DNA of 64,000 nt. Source: Dyadobacter tibetensis Y620-1. Lineage in GTDB: Bacteria; Bacteroidota; Bacteroidia; Cytophagales; Spirosomataceae. The stretch spans positions 868,001-932,000 of the forward strand of contig NZ_AZQN01000003.1 in NCBI RefSeq assembly GCF_000566685.1, written 5' to 3'. The notes beneath the pieces were generated by a model. It did no database searches, was not told the DNA's origin, and was given only the letters and a program-made list of their open reading frames with translations. The position numbers were made by a program, and so were the translations under genes. The number at the start of each line of letters is the position of its first letter. The first letter of the stretch is position 1. Positions 26,435 through 35,356 of this stretch are shown here, in pieces.

Positions 26435-26674
26435 ATGCAAATACAAATATTATATTTTGGATTGCTGGCCGATCGGATTGGCCTTTCCAGTGAGACAATG
26501 GATCTGACCAGAAGCCTGAACGTATCGGAATTCCGCCAGATACTTTTAAATAAGTACCCATTTTTGGGAGGAGAGAAATTTAAAATTGCTATTAATCAGC
26601 AATTGGCTGCAGAGGAGATGGACATACCTTTGCAAGCTGAAATTGCTTGTTTACCCCCTTTTGCAGGCGGGTGA
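26435..26674 (+). CDS. moaD: Molybdopterin synthase sulfur-carrier subunit
   Basis: The 79-residue ubiquitin-like protein ends in FAGG, the diglycine tail that is adenylylated and thiocarboxylated to carry sulfur to MoaE. The fold is recognisable in MQIQILYFGLLADRIGLS, the middle FKIAINQQL and the final IACLPPFAGG. The tail needs a MoeB-type adenylyltransferase, which is not in this window. It sits between moeA (17 bases) and moaE (25 bases). Confidence 0.93.
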   Translation: MQIQILYFGLLADRIGLSSETMDLTRSLNVSEFRQILLNKYPFLGGEKFKIAINQQLAAEEMDIPLQAEIACLPPFAGG

Positions 26675-26699
26675 GCTATAACTTACCAGTTTAGTAGTT

Positions 26700-27149
26700 A
26701 TGAAGAAAGAACATAAGAGGAAAAAGGTTTTGGTGCATGGCCCTATTAGTCCGCAATTTGTGGCAGATTCCATAGCCAAGCACCAATCCAAAACAGATAT
26801 TGGTGCGCATAGCCTGTTTTTAGGTCAAATCCGGGCCGATCAAAAGTCGGAAGGGCTTGTTACAGGAATAGATTATTCGGCCTATGAACCTATGGCAGAA
26901 GAGGTCTTTCACCGGATTAGAGAAGCTGCCTTTCAGAAATATGATCTTACCTGCATGCATCTCTATCACAGTCTGGGGCTGGTACCCGTGGGTATGATCA
27001 GCCTATTTGTATTCGTGTCGTCGGCACATCGAAGAGCGGCCATTGAGGCTGTGGATTTTATCGTGGAGCAGATTAAAAAGGACGTTCCCGTATTTGGAAA
27101 GGAGCTTGTGGGAGAAGCGGATCAATATGTATGGAAGGAAAATAAATAA
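26700..27149 (+). CDS. moaE: Molybdopterin synthase catalytic subunit
   Basis: The 149-residue protein converts precursor Z (cPMP) to molybdopterin using MoaD thiocarboxylate. Family motifs are GAHSLFLGQIRADQ near residue 36, GIDYSAYEPMAEEVF, MHLYHSLGLVPVGMISLFVFVSS, AIEAVDFIVEQIKKDVPVFGKEL with the catalytic Lys residues, and the terminal VWKENK. The N-terminal 20 residues (KKEHKRKKVLVHGPI) are unusually basic. It pairs with the adjacent moaD to form the heterotetramer. Confidence 0.93.
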   Translation: MKKEHKRKKVLVHGPISPQFVADSIAKHQSKTDIGAHSLFLGQIRADQKSEGLVTGIDYSAYEPMAEEVFHRIREAAFQKYDLTCMHLYHSLGLVPVGMISLFVFVSSAHRRAAIEAVDFIVEQIKKDVPVFGKELVGEADQYVWKENK

Positions 27150-27184
27150 GGGCTGGAGCTCATTTGACGAATCTAAGGGATAAA

Positions 27185-28090
27185 ATGGTCGATATTACTC
27201 ATAAAAGGAATACACTGCGTATCGCAACAGCTGAGGCAACCGTATTGGTCAGTAGTCAGGATACCGTGCAGGCTATCCAGAATAGGGCAGTGCCGAAGGG
27301 GGACGTGTTTGAAATGGCCAAGGCAGCCGGTTTCCTGGCAGTTAAAAAGACGCCCGACCTGCTTCCTGACTGTCACCCCATACCAGTGGAATATACGGGT
27401 GTTCAGTACCGCATTGAAGGGCTCAAGATAATCATTGAGCTTACCGTTAAGACCATTTATAAAACTGGGGTGGAGGTAGAAGCCATGCATGGGGCCTCTG
27501 TGGTTGCCCTCACGATGTATGACATGCTCAAGCCCATAGATAAGGGAGTTGAAATTCACCAGATCAGGTTGCTCAAGAAAACGGGTGGAAAAAGCGATAG
27601 AAAGGGGCCTCCTGAACATTTGAGAACCGCGGTGATTGTCTGTTCTGATCGGGTTTCGGCGGGAGAAGCTGAAGACCGGTCCGGTGCCCTTATCGTAGAG
27701 AAACTCGGAGAATACGGACTTTCGGTAGGGGACTTTAGCGTCGTTCCCGATGTGATTGAACGCATTCAGGAAAATATAAAACGGCTTCATCAGGAAGCAT
27801 ATGGACTCATAATACTGACTGGCGGAACCGGGGTATCATCCCGTGACGTTACCCCTGAGGCAGTACTAACCCTGATAGACCGGGAAATTCCCGGGATAGC
27901 AGAGGAAGCTCGCCGGTATGGACAGGAAAGGATGCCTCTCGCCATGCTATCGAGATCGGTAGCTGGTCTCATGGGCCATACCTTAATATTGACCATGCCC
28001 GGTAGCAAGGGAGCAGTGACCGAATATATGGACGCCTTGTTTCCGCATGTTTTTCATCTGTATGGGGTCATGCAGGGCCAGGGTCATTGA
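27185..28090 (+). CDS. Bifunctional MoaC-MogA: cPMP synthase subunit fused to molybdopterin adenylyltransferase
   Basis: The 301-residue fusion has MoaC at 1-~140: MVDITHKRNTLRIATAEATV, KTPDLLPDCHPI (catalytic His) and SVVALTMYDMLKPIDKG (catalytic Asp and Lys). A MogA/MoaB-type domain occupies ~145-301: AVIVCSDRVSAGEAEDRSG, LIILTGGTGVSSRDVTPEAV, and LTMPGSKGAVTEYMDALFPH. It joins the second step (cPMP formation with MoaA) to adenylylation before MoeA. I chose the ATG at 27185 because MoaC proteins start with MVD(I/V)TH; an in-frame TTG lies 21 bases upstream. Similar fusions are known in Bacteroidota. moaA follows after 52 bases. Confidence 0.92.
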   Translation: MVDITHKRNTLRIATAEATVLVSSQDTVQAIQNRAVPKGDVFEMAKAAGFLAVKKTPDLLPDCHPIPVEYTGVQYRIEGLKIIIELTVKTIYKTGVEVEAMHGASVVALTMYDMLKPIDKGVEIHQIRLLKKTGGKSDRKGPPEHLRTAVIVCSDRVSAGEAEDRSGALIVEKLGEYGLSVGDFSVVPDVIERIQENIKRLHQEAYGLIILTGGTGVSSRDVTPEAVLTLIDREIPGIAEEARRYGQERMPLAMLSRSVAGLMGHTLILTMPGSKGAVTEYMDALFPHVFHLYGVMQGQGH

Positions 28091-28142
28091 AGTGAATATT
28101 TAGGAGGGGATAAGCACTAGCTAGAAGAAGACAATAATCGCG

Positions 28143-29135
28143 ATGACAACACCTATTTTAGATCGTTTCGGACGTAAGCATAGTTATTTACGCATATCGC
28201 TAACAGATAAGTGTAATTTGCGATGTACCTACTGCATGCCGCAGGAGAACATGCTGTTTATGCCAAATAAACATCTTATGCAGGCCGACGAAATAGTTGA
28301 ACTTGCCCGAATATTTGTTGGTTTAGGCGTGGATAAAATTAGATTGACTGGAGGGGAACCCCTCGTTAGGCAGGACTTCAGTTCTATTGCGGAGCGCCTC
28401 GGTGCTTTAGATTCGGCCCTTACCCTTACGACCAATGCCATATATGTAGATCAATATCTTCCTACCTTAAAAAAAGCCGGCATTAAAAGTCTTAACGTCA
28501 GTTTGGACTCACTTCATGCGAGCCGTTTCAAGGCAATCACCCGTCGCGATCAGTTACAAAAGACATTAGATCATATTGATCTATTGCTTGAAGAGGGCTT
28601 TGTGGTAAAAATCAATATGGTGGTCATGAAAGGGATCAACGATATGGAAGTCAACGAATTTGTAGGCATGTCGCTTCTGAATGAAAGGTTGCATGTCCGA
28701 TTTATCGAATTTATGCCCTTCAATGGCAATGAATGGGATATGTCTAAAATAGTTTCTTATAATGAATTACTGGCAGGTATTTCGGATCAGTACCGGTTTT
28801 CACGTTTGCCCGGCGATCGTCACGATACTGCACATCAGTTTCAGGTAGAAGGAGGAAAAGGAAGCTTTGGAATAATTGGAACGGTTACCCATCCTTTTTG
28901 CTCAGGCTGCAACCGCATACGTCTCACAGCAGACGGGAAGCTAAAAAACTGCCTTTTTGATACTTCTGAAGTAGATTTGCTCACTGCATTACGGAATGGT
29001 TCCGATGTCCAGGGCTTAATCCATGATCATTTTGACAAAAAACATTTCGCCCATGGCGGACACGGCCAGTTTACTGCTGAAAATGCCAAAGAGACCTATG
29101 AGGCCAACCGCACTATGATTGCCATAGGCGGCTAG
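28143..29135 (+). CDS. moaA: GTP 3',8-cyclase
   Basis: The 330-residue radical-SAM enzyme starts Mo-cofactor synthesis from GTP. The N-terminal cluster motif is CNLRCTYC (CxxxCxxC) near residue 24, then KIRLTGGEPLVRQDF and the SAM-domain segment SLDSLHASRFKAITRRD. The C-terminal second [4Fe-4S] site is FCSGCNRIRLTADGKLKNC. The protein ends AIGG, the conserved diglycine needed for activity. It closes the operon and is convergent with the esterase gene, with a 10-base gap and no clear terminator. Confidence 0.96.
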   Translation: MTTPILDRFGRKHSYLRISLTDKCNLRCTYCMPQENMLFMPNKHLMQADEIVELARIFVGLGVDKIRLTGGEPLVRQDFSSIAERLGALDSALTLTTNAIYVDQYLPTLKKAGIKSLNVSLDSLHASRFKAITRRDQLQKTLDHIDLLLEEGFVVKINMVVMKGINDMEVNEFVGMSLLNERLHVRFIEFMPFNGNEWDMSKIVSYNELLAGISDQYRFSRLPGDRHDTAHQFQVEGGKGSFGIIGTVTHPFCSGCNRIRLTADGKLKNCLFDTSEVDLLTALRNGSDVQGLIHDHFDKKHFAHGGHGQFTAENAKETYEANRTMIAIGG

Positions 29136-29145
29136 CCTCATGAGC

Positions 29146-30072
29146 TTATTTTTTTGCATATCCTAGCTCCGATAGCCAGGTATGAAGGGCCTGCGGCCAT
29201 CCTACCAATGATCCTTTGCCCTTGGTACGGAGACCATAACCATGCCCCCCCTCAGGATAAAGGTGCATCTCAGCTGGTATTTTATATTTTTTTAATTCCA
29301 GAAAGTAAGCAATGCTATTTTCTACTCCCACAGAGCCATCGTTCATACTATGCACGAGGAATGCCGTAGGGGTTTTGTCATCTACTTGTAACTCGTTGGA
29401 ATAGTATTGAATAAGTTCCTCCGATTTTTCACTACCCAATAGGTTATCTCTGGATCCCCCATGTGCCAATTCTGGCTTTAAGGAAATTACCGGGTAAGCC
29501 AGAATTGAGAAATTAGGACGAGCGTCTTCGGAAGCTTTCGGGCCTTTATTATGATGTGTAGAAAGGGTCGCTGCCAGGTGACCACCTGCTGAAAAGCCCA
29601 TTACACCTATTTTTTGTGGGTCAATATTCCACTCTGAAGCATGTTGACGGATCAGGGTCATGCCTTGCATAGCATCCATAAGAGGTACTTCATGCTGGTG
29701 CATCATGCCTTTTGGGTTGGGAAGACGGTATTTTAGCACAAAGGCGGAAATGCCACGCTGGTTAAACCATTTGGCTAAATCGCTCCCTTCATGAGAAGCT
29801 GCAAGAATTGCATAACCTCCTCCGGGACAGATCATCACAGCCGCCCCTGTAGCCTTTTCCTTGGCTACCAGATAAGGTGTAATGGTGGGGACCGTAACGC
29901 CGCTGATACGAAGAATTTCATTGGCATCCGTTACATGCTTTTCCTCAATATCATTTTTAATATAATTAGGAATTTGGCCTTCCGGCCATAAAGGGAGGGC
30001 ATCTGATTGAGCCATGGTTATTTGAAATGAGAATAAGAGCATTCCGCTCAGAAATAGCTTTCTTAGTTGCAT
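29146..30072 (-). CDS. Exported alpha/beta hydrolase (esterase, acetyl-xylan-esterase-like)
   Basis: The 308-residue protein has a signal peptide (MQLRKLFLSGMLLFSFQITMA). The esterase/lipase fold shows the oxyanion motif ICPGGGYAIL near 83, nucleophile Ser161 in GFSAGG, Asp245 in HSMNDGSV and His277 in EGGHGYG, so the triad is complete. Such hydrolases de-acetylate plant or algal polysaccharides in the periplasm. The broader group also includes lipases and peptidases, so the substrate is inferred. It is convergent with moaA and transcribed away from the ABM gene. Confidence 0.88.
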   Translation of the reverse strand: MQLRKLFLSGMLLFSFQITMAQSDALPLWPEGQIPNYIKNDIEEKHVTDANEILRISGVTVPTITPYLVAKEKATGAAVMICPGGGYAILAASHEGSDLAKWFNQRGISAFVLKYRLPNPKGMMHQHEVPLMDAMQGMTLIRQHASEWNIDPQKIGVMGFSAGGHLAATLSTHHNKGPKASEDARPNFSILAYPVISLKPELAHGGSRDNLLGSEKSEELIQYYSNELQVDDKTPTAFLVHSMNDGSVGVENSIAYFLELKKYKIPAEMHLYPEGGHGYGLRTKGKGSLVGWPQALHTWLSELGYAKK

Positions 30073-30162
30073 CGTTTGTGTGAATGGTTTCAGATTAAAA
30101 GATGATTAAGTCTCGTTATTACCCTATTTATAAGTAGATTTTGGATCCCAAATAATGATTAT

Positions 30163-30447
30163 ATGCTTATACGTATCGTTCGAATGCATTTCCAGCCAGA
30201 GCAACTGAATAATTTTCGGCAAATTTTTGAAGAATCAAAACCTTATATCTTAGAAATGCCAGGTTGTTTGATGGTAGAATTATGGCAGGATGCCGATGAA
30301 CCCGCTGTGATGATAACGCATAGCCATTGGGTCGATCGTGAGAGTCTTAATGCCTATCGCTCTACCCCTTTCTTTCGAGAAGTCTGGGGTAGAACCAAAG
30401 CACTGTTCCAGGAGAAACCTCAAGTGTTTTCTGCCTATATTACCTAA
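30163..30447 (+). CDS. Antibiotic biosynthesis monooxygenase (ABM) domain protein
   Basis: The 94-residue protein is a single dimeric ferredoxin-like alpha/beta barrel domain (MLIRIVRMHFQPEQLNNF, PGCLMVELWQDADEP, MITHSHWVDRESLNAY, FFREVWGRTKALF). The family includes cofactor-free monooxygenases and haem-degrading enzymes; most members have no assigned role. Its TAA overlaps the convergent gene's stop (CTAA, 30444-30447), so no terminator separates them. Confidence 0.8.
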   Translation: MLIRIVRMHFQPEQLNNFRQIFEESKPYILEMPGCLMVELWQDADEPAVMITHSHWVDRESLNAYRSTPFFREVWGRTKALFQEKPQVFSAYIT

Positions 30448-31034
30448 TTCCTGGCCGGGTTGATCATAATATGGGCCCTGTGCGTCCCCGGATCCATGAT
30501 CCATGGCTGTCCTGGCACATCAGGTTTAAGCGGGAGTCCGGTCGTTTCAGAAGTGGCATATGGTATGTATACCACATAGCGCAGATAGCCGTTTTTTAAC
30601 TCCCCGGTTTGAGGGTCATAGTCCGCCTGGGAGCCCGATAAGGCGTAGAGGGTAGCGTTTTGCCTGGGCATGACCAGTTGGCCAGATTTTACTTCTGACT
30701 CACGGATGTCAAAAATTTCTTTGGCATTTTTACCTTCCTTTTTAAGTGCCCATCCTCTTTCCATAAATGGTTGAAGACTGGTATGGTAACAGGTTACATT
30801 GATGTCAGCCTTGGAGGGGTCATCAGCCAGGCACACCATGTCGTTACTGCCTTTTCGGATCAAGGTATAAGTGCCATCCGTTGCGGGACTGTACACGGCA
30901 GCTCCCTGCCGTTGGTCGCTAGGAGCAGCTAAAGTAGCAGTATGAATTTGTATTTCCGTGCCAGGACCGTCAGTTTGCCCCATTGCCGGTATTAGGGTTG
31001 AAAGCAAAATGACTAAAAGAGATGCAGTTTTCAT
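30444..31034 (-). CDS. Exported protein of unknown function
   Basis: The 196-residue protein has a signal peptide (MKTASLLVILLSTLIPAMGQ). The mature part contains YTLIRKGSNDMVCLADDP, VTCYHTSLQPFMERGWAL and YLRYVVYIPYATSETTGLP, with two cysteines that might pair. It looks like a compact periplasmic or secreted domain, but I recognise no family. It converges on the ABM gene with overlapping stop codons and is transcribed divergently from the dehydrogenase-like gene. Confidence 0.65.
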   Translation of the reverse strand: MKTASLLVILLSTLIPAMGQTDGPGTEIQIHTATLAAPSDQRQGAAVYSPATDGTYTLIRKGSNDMVCLADDPSKADINVTCYHTSLQPFMERGWALKKEGKNAKEIFDIRESEVKSGQLVMPRQNATLYALSGSQADYDPQTGELKNGYLRYVVYIPYATSETTGLPLKPDVPGQPWIMDPGTHRAHIMINPARN

Positions 31035-31316
31035 AAAAATCAGATTTAGTAAGTACCAGATTTGCCTTCACAAGTTATAAAACTTTCAGTCTAATCCTGC
31101 ATACTACAGACCGGGGAGATAGGTGCAAGGGTCGGGGATAAAATTATTTTATAACTGAGAATGATAAATTTCATCCCTTTTTCAACTTGCCAAGATTGCT
31201 CCGTTGAGAGGGTGAATTCTACTATTTTTGAAACCCGGTTTTTACATTGTAGTGTAAAGTTCTTACTTTTAGAAGTTTTTTTGGAACTGGCTGAAGGCGT
31301 AATAGTAAAGTACATT

Positions 31317-34022
31317 TTGAAATCATTCTTATCTAACAAGGCTATCCTGCTTTGTATTTCTCTGATTCTATTTTCTTGGACATCTGTATGGGCACAACTT
31401 GCTGACTCACTGAGGTCTATGCACCCTGACAGTGTCTATTTGAGATTGTCTGAACGGGAACGTCGCATGGCGGTGAATGCAGTGGCAGGACTCGCCCCAG
31501 CCGACGGCTTGCAGGTCCAACTCTTTGCTTCGGAACCCAACGTGATTAACCCCATCAATATTGATGTTGATCATAAGGGAAGAGTATGGGCCTTAGAGGC
31601 CTATAACTATAGGCCAGCAGTGAATGGGAAGTCTGAACTGGGGATGGGCGATCGGATAGTGATTCTGGAAGATACCAATCAAGATGGAGTAGCCGATAAG
31701 ACCAAGGTATTCTATCAGGGTCCCGAACTCCAGGCTCCATTAGGAATATGGGTGATGGGGAATAAGGCTATCGTCTCTCAAAGCCCTTATGTATGGCTAT
31801 TTACCGACACTGATGGGGATGATGTGGCCGATAAAAAGGAGGTTTTATTCAAAGGTATTGGCGGGATCCAGCAAGATGCAGGCATACATGCTTTTGTGTT
31901 TGGGCCAGATGGGAAGTTTTATTTCAATTATGGGAATGCCGGTGGTCAACTCGTTGATGGGCGGAATCGTCCGCTATTAGATAAATACGAAAGACCAATC
32001 AATTTTCGTCCCTATCGTCAAGGAGTTGTATTTCGATGTGATCAAGATTTTAGAAAAGTAGAAATTCTTGCCGAAAATTTTAATAATTCTTTCGAAACCG
32101 CTGTTGACAGCTATGGCACCATGTGGCAAGCAGATAGGGGGGAGCCGGGCAATGAGAGTGATCGGGTATCCTATGTAATGGAGAACGGGAACTTTGGTTA
32201 TATCGACGAAATGAATGGTAACAGCTGGCGTGTCGATCGTACGAATCTGGAAGACGAAATACCTAAGCGCCATTGGCATCAAAACGATCCGGGGGTGGTG
32301 CCCAACTTATTGGAGACGGGCTCTGGCTTGCCTATGGGTACCATAGTCTATGAGGGTGAATTGCTGCCTCGGAAATATTGGGATCAAGTAATTGTCGCCG
32401 ATGCAGGGCTTAATTCCCTACGGGCCTATCCTGTGGTGGACCAGGGCGCAGGGTATCGCTCTACAGGGGTCCTGCCAATATTGGATGGCTTGAGAGACAA
32501 ATGGTTTAGGCCCAGCGATGTGGCCGTAGCACCCGATGGCTCCTTGATTGTTTCAGACTGGTACGACGAGGTGGTAGGGGAGCATCGAATGAAGGACCGT
32601 AGCCGGGGGCGTATCTTTAGGGTTGCTCCACCCAATACCCCATATGTTATTCCACAATTCGATCTGAGTATACCTGAACAGGCCGTTCAGGCCCTTCAAA
32701 GTCCTAACTTATCGATGCGCTATTTGGCCTGGAATGCCTGTGTGGACCATGGCTGGGCAGCAGAGCCTATGCTGGAAGCTCTATTTCGTCAATATAATGC
32801 CAATCCCAAGCTTCGGGCCCGCGCACTCTGGGTGCTCAATCGCATCGAAGGATTTAATAGCCGGAATCTGGACATAGGTTTTAGGGAGCTGAACCATAAT
32901 CTGAGAATTACTACGCTACGCGCCGTGCGCCAGCGTAATAGCGATCCTATAGAATATATCAAAAGACTGGCCGCCGACCCACATCCACAGGTGCGTAGGG
33001 AAGCGGCATTGGCCATTAATCACAATCATACCTATGAGGCCCTGGATGTCTGGCTTCAGCTTGCTGGGCAGCACAAGGGGAATGATCGCTGGTCGGTAGA
33101 GGCTTTAAGTATAGGAGCAATAGGGCAATGGGAGCGGATATTTCCGGCATGGCTAGCCCGGGCAGGAAGCCATCCAGAGAAAATACCTGGTGGTAGTGAT
33201 CTGATCTGGCTTGCAAGAACAAGAAAAAGCATCCCTTATCTGGAGAGACTGGCGGCTGATACCAGCGTAAGTTTTAAAAGTCGCCTGAGATATTTTAGAG
33301 CCTTTGACTTCTTTCATGCAGGATACGAGAAAAACCAAGCATTACTCAATATGGTAAATGTGCCTGCAGCCGACCGAATTCAGGTCGCTAAACAAGCACT
33401 TTTGCACTTAGATCGTTCTTTTGTGGCCAATTCTCAACAAGGGCTCTCTGTGCTGAACCGTTTGTTGGACGATACCTATGGTACCGAAGATTATATCGAT
33501 CTGGTCACCCGCTACCAGCCTCGGACCGAAACAGAACGCTTGCTTCAACTTGCTATATCTAAGTCAGGAGAAGTGATAGGGCGCGATGCAGGAGCATTAC
33601 TGCTGGACCTTGCTGGGGTGACCTATATGAATGAGCGGTTGTCCAGCTTGGGGCAGAGCCAAAAGCTGGCTTTACTGGCATCGATCCAAACTGCCGGTAC
33701 ACCGGAGGCCGTTTATGTACTTCGCTCTATTGCACTCAACGCCGGCCATTCCTTATTGGTACGTGAGCAGGCGGCCCGCTGTCTGGGAGCTAGTTGGCCT
33801 GGAGAAGAGGCAGTAGTAAACCTATTAAAAGAGAATAGAATCAATCACTCCGTTAAAGAAGCCGCTCTGGAGGGTGTACAGGATGCATTCAGAGAAGAGA
33901 TTAGACTTGCTCTGGCTCCATATTATCCGACTATGGTCGAGAAACAGGCCGAGCCTGAAAGTGCTATTTCTGATGAGGGCAAGGATAGAAAACGAAGGAA
34001 AAGAAGAAAGAAGGATTCCTGA
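31317..34022 (+). CDS. PVC-type dehydrogenase-like protein with beta-propeller and HEAT repeats, no haem domain
   Basis: I start at the TTG at 31317, giving 901 residues, because it begins a good signal peptide (MKSFLSNKAILLCISLILFS, then VWAQ); the frame is open from 31161. The N-terminal half is a propeller of the membrane-bound sugar dehydrogenase type (LQVQLFASEPNVINPINIDV, DRIVILEDTNQDGVADKT, HAFVFGPDGKFYFNYG, VAVAPDGSLIVSDWYD). From ~residue 460 HEAT-like repeats follow (NPKLRARALWVLNRI, DPHPQVRREAALAI). Relatives usually end in a c-type cytochrome with CxxCH; none is present, and the protein ends in a Lys/Arg-rich tail (KDRKRRKRRKKDS). Electron transfer would need a separate partner. 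The sugar isomerase follows 81 bases downstream. Confidence 0.75.
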   Translation: MKSFLSNKAILLCISLILFSWTSVWAQLADSLRSMHPDSVYLRLSERERRMAVNAVAGLAPADGLQVQLFASEPNVINPINIDVDHKGRVWALEAYNYRPAVNGKSELGMGDRIVILEDTNQDGVADKTKVFYQGPELQAPLGIWVMGNKAIVSQSPYVWLFTDTDGDDVADKKEVLFKGIGGIQQDAGIHAFVFGPDGKFYFNYGNAGGQLVDGRNRPLLDKYERPINFRPYRQGVVFRCDQDFRKVEILAENFNNSFETAVDSYGTMWQADRGEPGNESDRVSYVMENGNFGYIDEMNGNSWRVDRTNLEDEIPKRHWHQNDPGVVPNLLETGSGLPMGTIVYEGELLPRKYWDQVIVADAGLNSLRAYPVVDQGAGYRSTGVLPILDGLRDKWFRPSDVAVAPDGSLIVSDWYDEVVGEHRMKDRSRGRIFRVAPPNTPYVIPQFDLSIPEQAVQALQSPNLSMRYLAWNACVDHGWAAEPMLEALFRQYNANPKLRARALWVLNRIEGFNSRNLDIGFRELNHNLRITTLRAVRQRNSDPIEYIKRLAADPHPQVRREAALAINHNHTYEALDVWLQLAGQHKGNDRWSVEALSIGAIGQWERIFPAWLARAGSHPEKIPGGSDLIWLARTRKSIPYLERLAADTSVSFKSRLRYFRAFDFFHAGYEKNQALLNMVNVPAADRIQVAKQALLHLDRSFVANSQQGLSVLNRLLDDTYGTEDYIDLVTRYQPRTETERLLQLAISKSGEVIGRDAGALLLDLAGVTYMNERLSSLGQSQKLALLASIQTAGTPEAVYVLRSIALNAGHSLLVREQAARCLGASWPGEEAVVNLLKENRINHSVKEAALEGVQDAFREEIRLALAPYYPTMVEKQAEPESAISDEGKDRKRRKRRKKDS

Positions 34023-34103
34023 AAGGATATTTTTCTCCGGGATGGGGTATATTCCGTCGGGGCCAGGCTTTTAGTCCTGAATAACCTAAATACCTTTTTT
34101 GAT

Positions 34104-35030
34104 ATGCAGCGCAGAAATTTTGTAAAGTCTACCTTGGGCCTTGCTGGTGCAGCCTTGGTTGCTGTCGACGCCATGGCTTCCCCCATTGGCCCCAAAGCCA
34201 AGCATAATTATAAATTGAAATATGCTTCTCACTTCGGAATGTTTACCAATCATGCCGGTAAAGATTTGATCGATCAGCTGAAATTTATGGCTGACCAAGG
34301 ATTTATGGCTCTGGAAGATAATGGAATGATGGGCCGTTCTGTGGCCGATCAAGAAAAAATTGCCAAGGAAATGTCTCGCCTGGGTATGGAGATGGGTGTT
34401 TTTGTGGTAGACAAAGGAGGGAATGGTGCCAATACCCTTGCCGCCGGCAAGCAAGAACATATCGATATTTTTCTGAATGGATGCAAAAAAGCCGTCGAAG
34501 TAGCCAAGCGTGTCAATGCCAAATATATGACCGTTGTGCCGGGTAATTTCGAAAGGAAATTGCCTATCGGGGTTCAGACGGGTCATGTGATTGATGCCCT
34601 ACGCAGAGGTGCTGAAATACTTGAACCTCATGGATTGGTGATGGTGCTGGAGCCACTAAGTGATACTCCCGACTTGTTTTTAAGAACCTCCGATCAGACC
34701 TACGAGATCTGCCGGGGCGTGAACAGCAAGTCTTGTAAGATCCTGTATGATATCTATCATATGCAGAAGAATGAGGGGCGTATCATCCATAATATCGATA
34801 TGACTTGGTCGGAGATCGACTATTTCCAGATTGGCGATGAGCCTGGTCGCAAAGAGCCTACCACAGGAGAAATCAATTATAAAAATGTATTTAAATATAT
34901 CTACGACCGGAGCAAAAAAGAAGGACGTGAGTTTATCATGGGGATGGAGCATGGGAATTCTAAACCTGGCAAAGTGGGTGAAATGGACCTTATTAAGGCC
35001 TATCAGGAAAGTGACAGCTTTGCGGTTTAA
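34104..35030 (+). CDS. Tat-exported sugar isomerase/epimerase, hydroxypyruvate-isomerase-like
   Basis: The 308-residue TIM-barrel protein begins with a twin-arginine-type signal (MQRRNFVKSTLGLAGAALVA). The xylose-isomerase-like AP-endonuclease-2 fold shows probable metal ligands: Glu in MVLEPLSDTPDLF, Asp and His in LYDIYHMQ, and Glu in GMEHGNSKPG. Pattern and length fit the hydroxypyruvate isomerase-like group. Tat export implies it folds with its metal before reaching the periplasm. It probably shares an operon with the upstream dehydrogenase-like gene, suggesting periplasmic sugar oxidation or isomerisation. Substrate is not known. Confidence 0.85.
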   Translation: MQRRNFVKSTLGLAGAALVAVDAMASPIGPKAKHNYKLKYASHFGMFTNHAGKDLIDQLKFMADQGFMALEDNGMMGRSVADQEKIAKEMSRLGMEMGVFVVDKGGNGANTLAAGKQEHIDIFLNGCKKAVEVAKRVNAKYMTVVPGNFERKLPIGVQTGHVIDALRRGAEILEPHGLVMVLEPLSDTPDLFLRTSDQTYEICRGVNSKSCKILYDIYHMQKNEGRIIHNIDMTWSEIDYFQIGDEPGRKEPTTGEINYKNVFKYIYDRSKKEGREFIMGMEHGNSKPGKVGEMDLIKAYQESDSFAV

Positions 35031-35122
35031 TAGGCTTTAAGCCTTATGCTATAGGCAATATGCCATCCATCGGGTTAAAATAGAATGGATGGATTATGCA
35101 CGGAAAGTGCCCTAGATACAGG

Positions 35123-35163
35123 AAAAATAGAGATTGTCATTGATTTGGCAGTCTCTATTTTTT
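35123..35163 (+). terminator. Terminator of the sugar isomerase operon
   Basis: AAAAATAGAGA pairs with TCTCTATTTTT in a near-perfect stem with A-rich left and T-rich right flanks, about 95 bases after the isomerase stop. Confidence 0.7.
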
Positions 35164-35306
35164 GTACCTCTATTGGCAAGGGGCTTAGTATTATTCCGAA
35201 TAGTACAGGGAGGAAGACAATCTATGTTGGTCGTTTAGAAGGTACAGGCCAATGAGCACTCATAAGCGGTATTGGAAAAGGAATTAAGGGAGGTGAAATA
35301 ATGCAA

Positions 35307-35337
35307 AAAGGCCAGTATCATCATGATACTGGCCTTT
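35307..35337 (-). terminator. Terminator of the CBM48 gene
   Basis: A perfect 14-bp stem (35307-35320 with 35324-35337) with a 3-base loop. On the minus strand it is followed by a T-run, and it lies 19 bases after the stop of the minus-strand gene. Confidence 0.85.
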
Positions 35338-35356
35338 AAGGATATTGCTACTGGAT

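Larger units (their letters stand above)
35031..35356. other. Intergenic region between convergent genes
   Basis: No gene was found. It contains two separate hairpin terminators (35123-35163 for the isomerase, 35307-35337 for the CBM48 gene). A small palindrome (AGGCTT-T-AAGCCT, 35032-35044) begins right at the isomerase stop. The rest shows no recognised signal. Confidence 0.6.

Noticed and set aside
27173-27790. Antisense frame inside moaC-mogA
   Set aside because: The sense strand encodes a complete enzyme fusion; antisense product has no family features.
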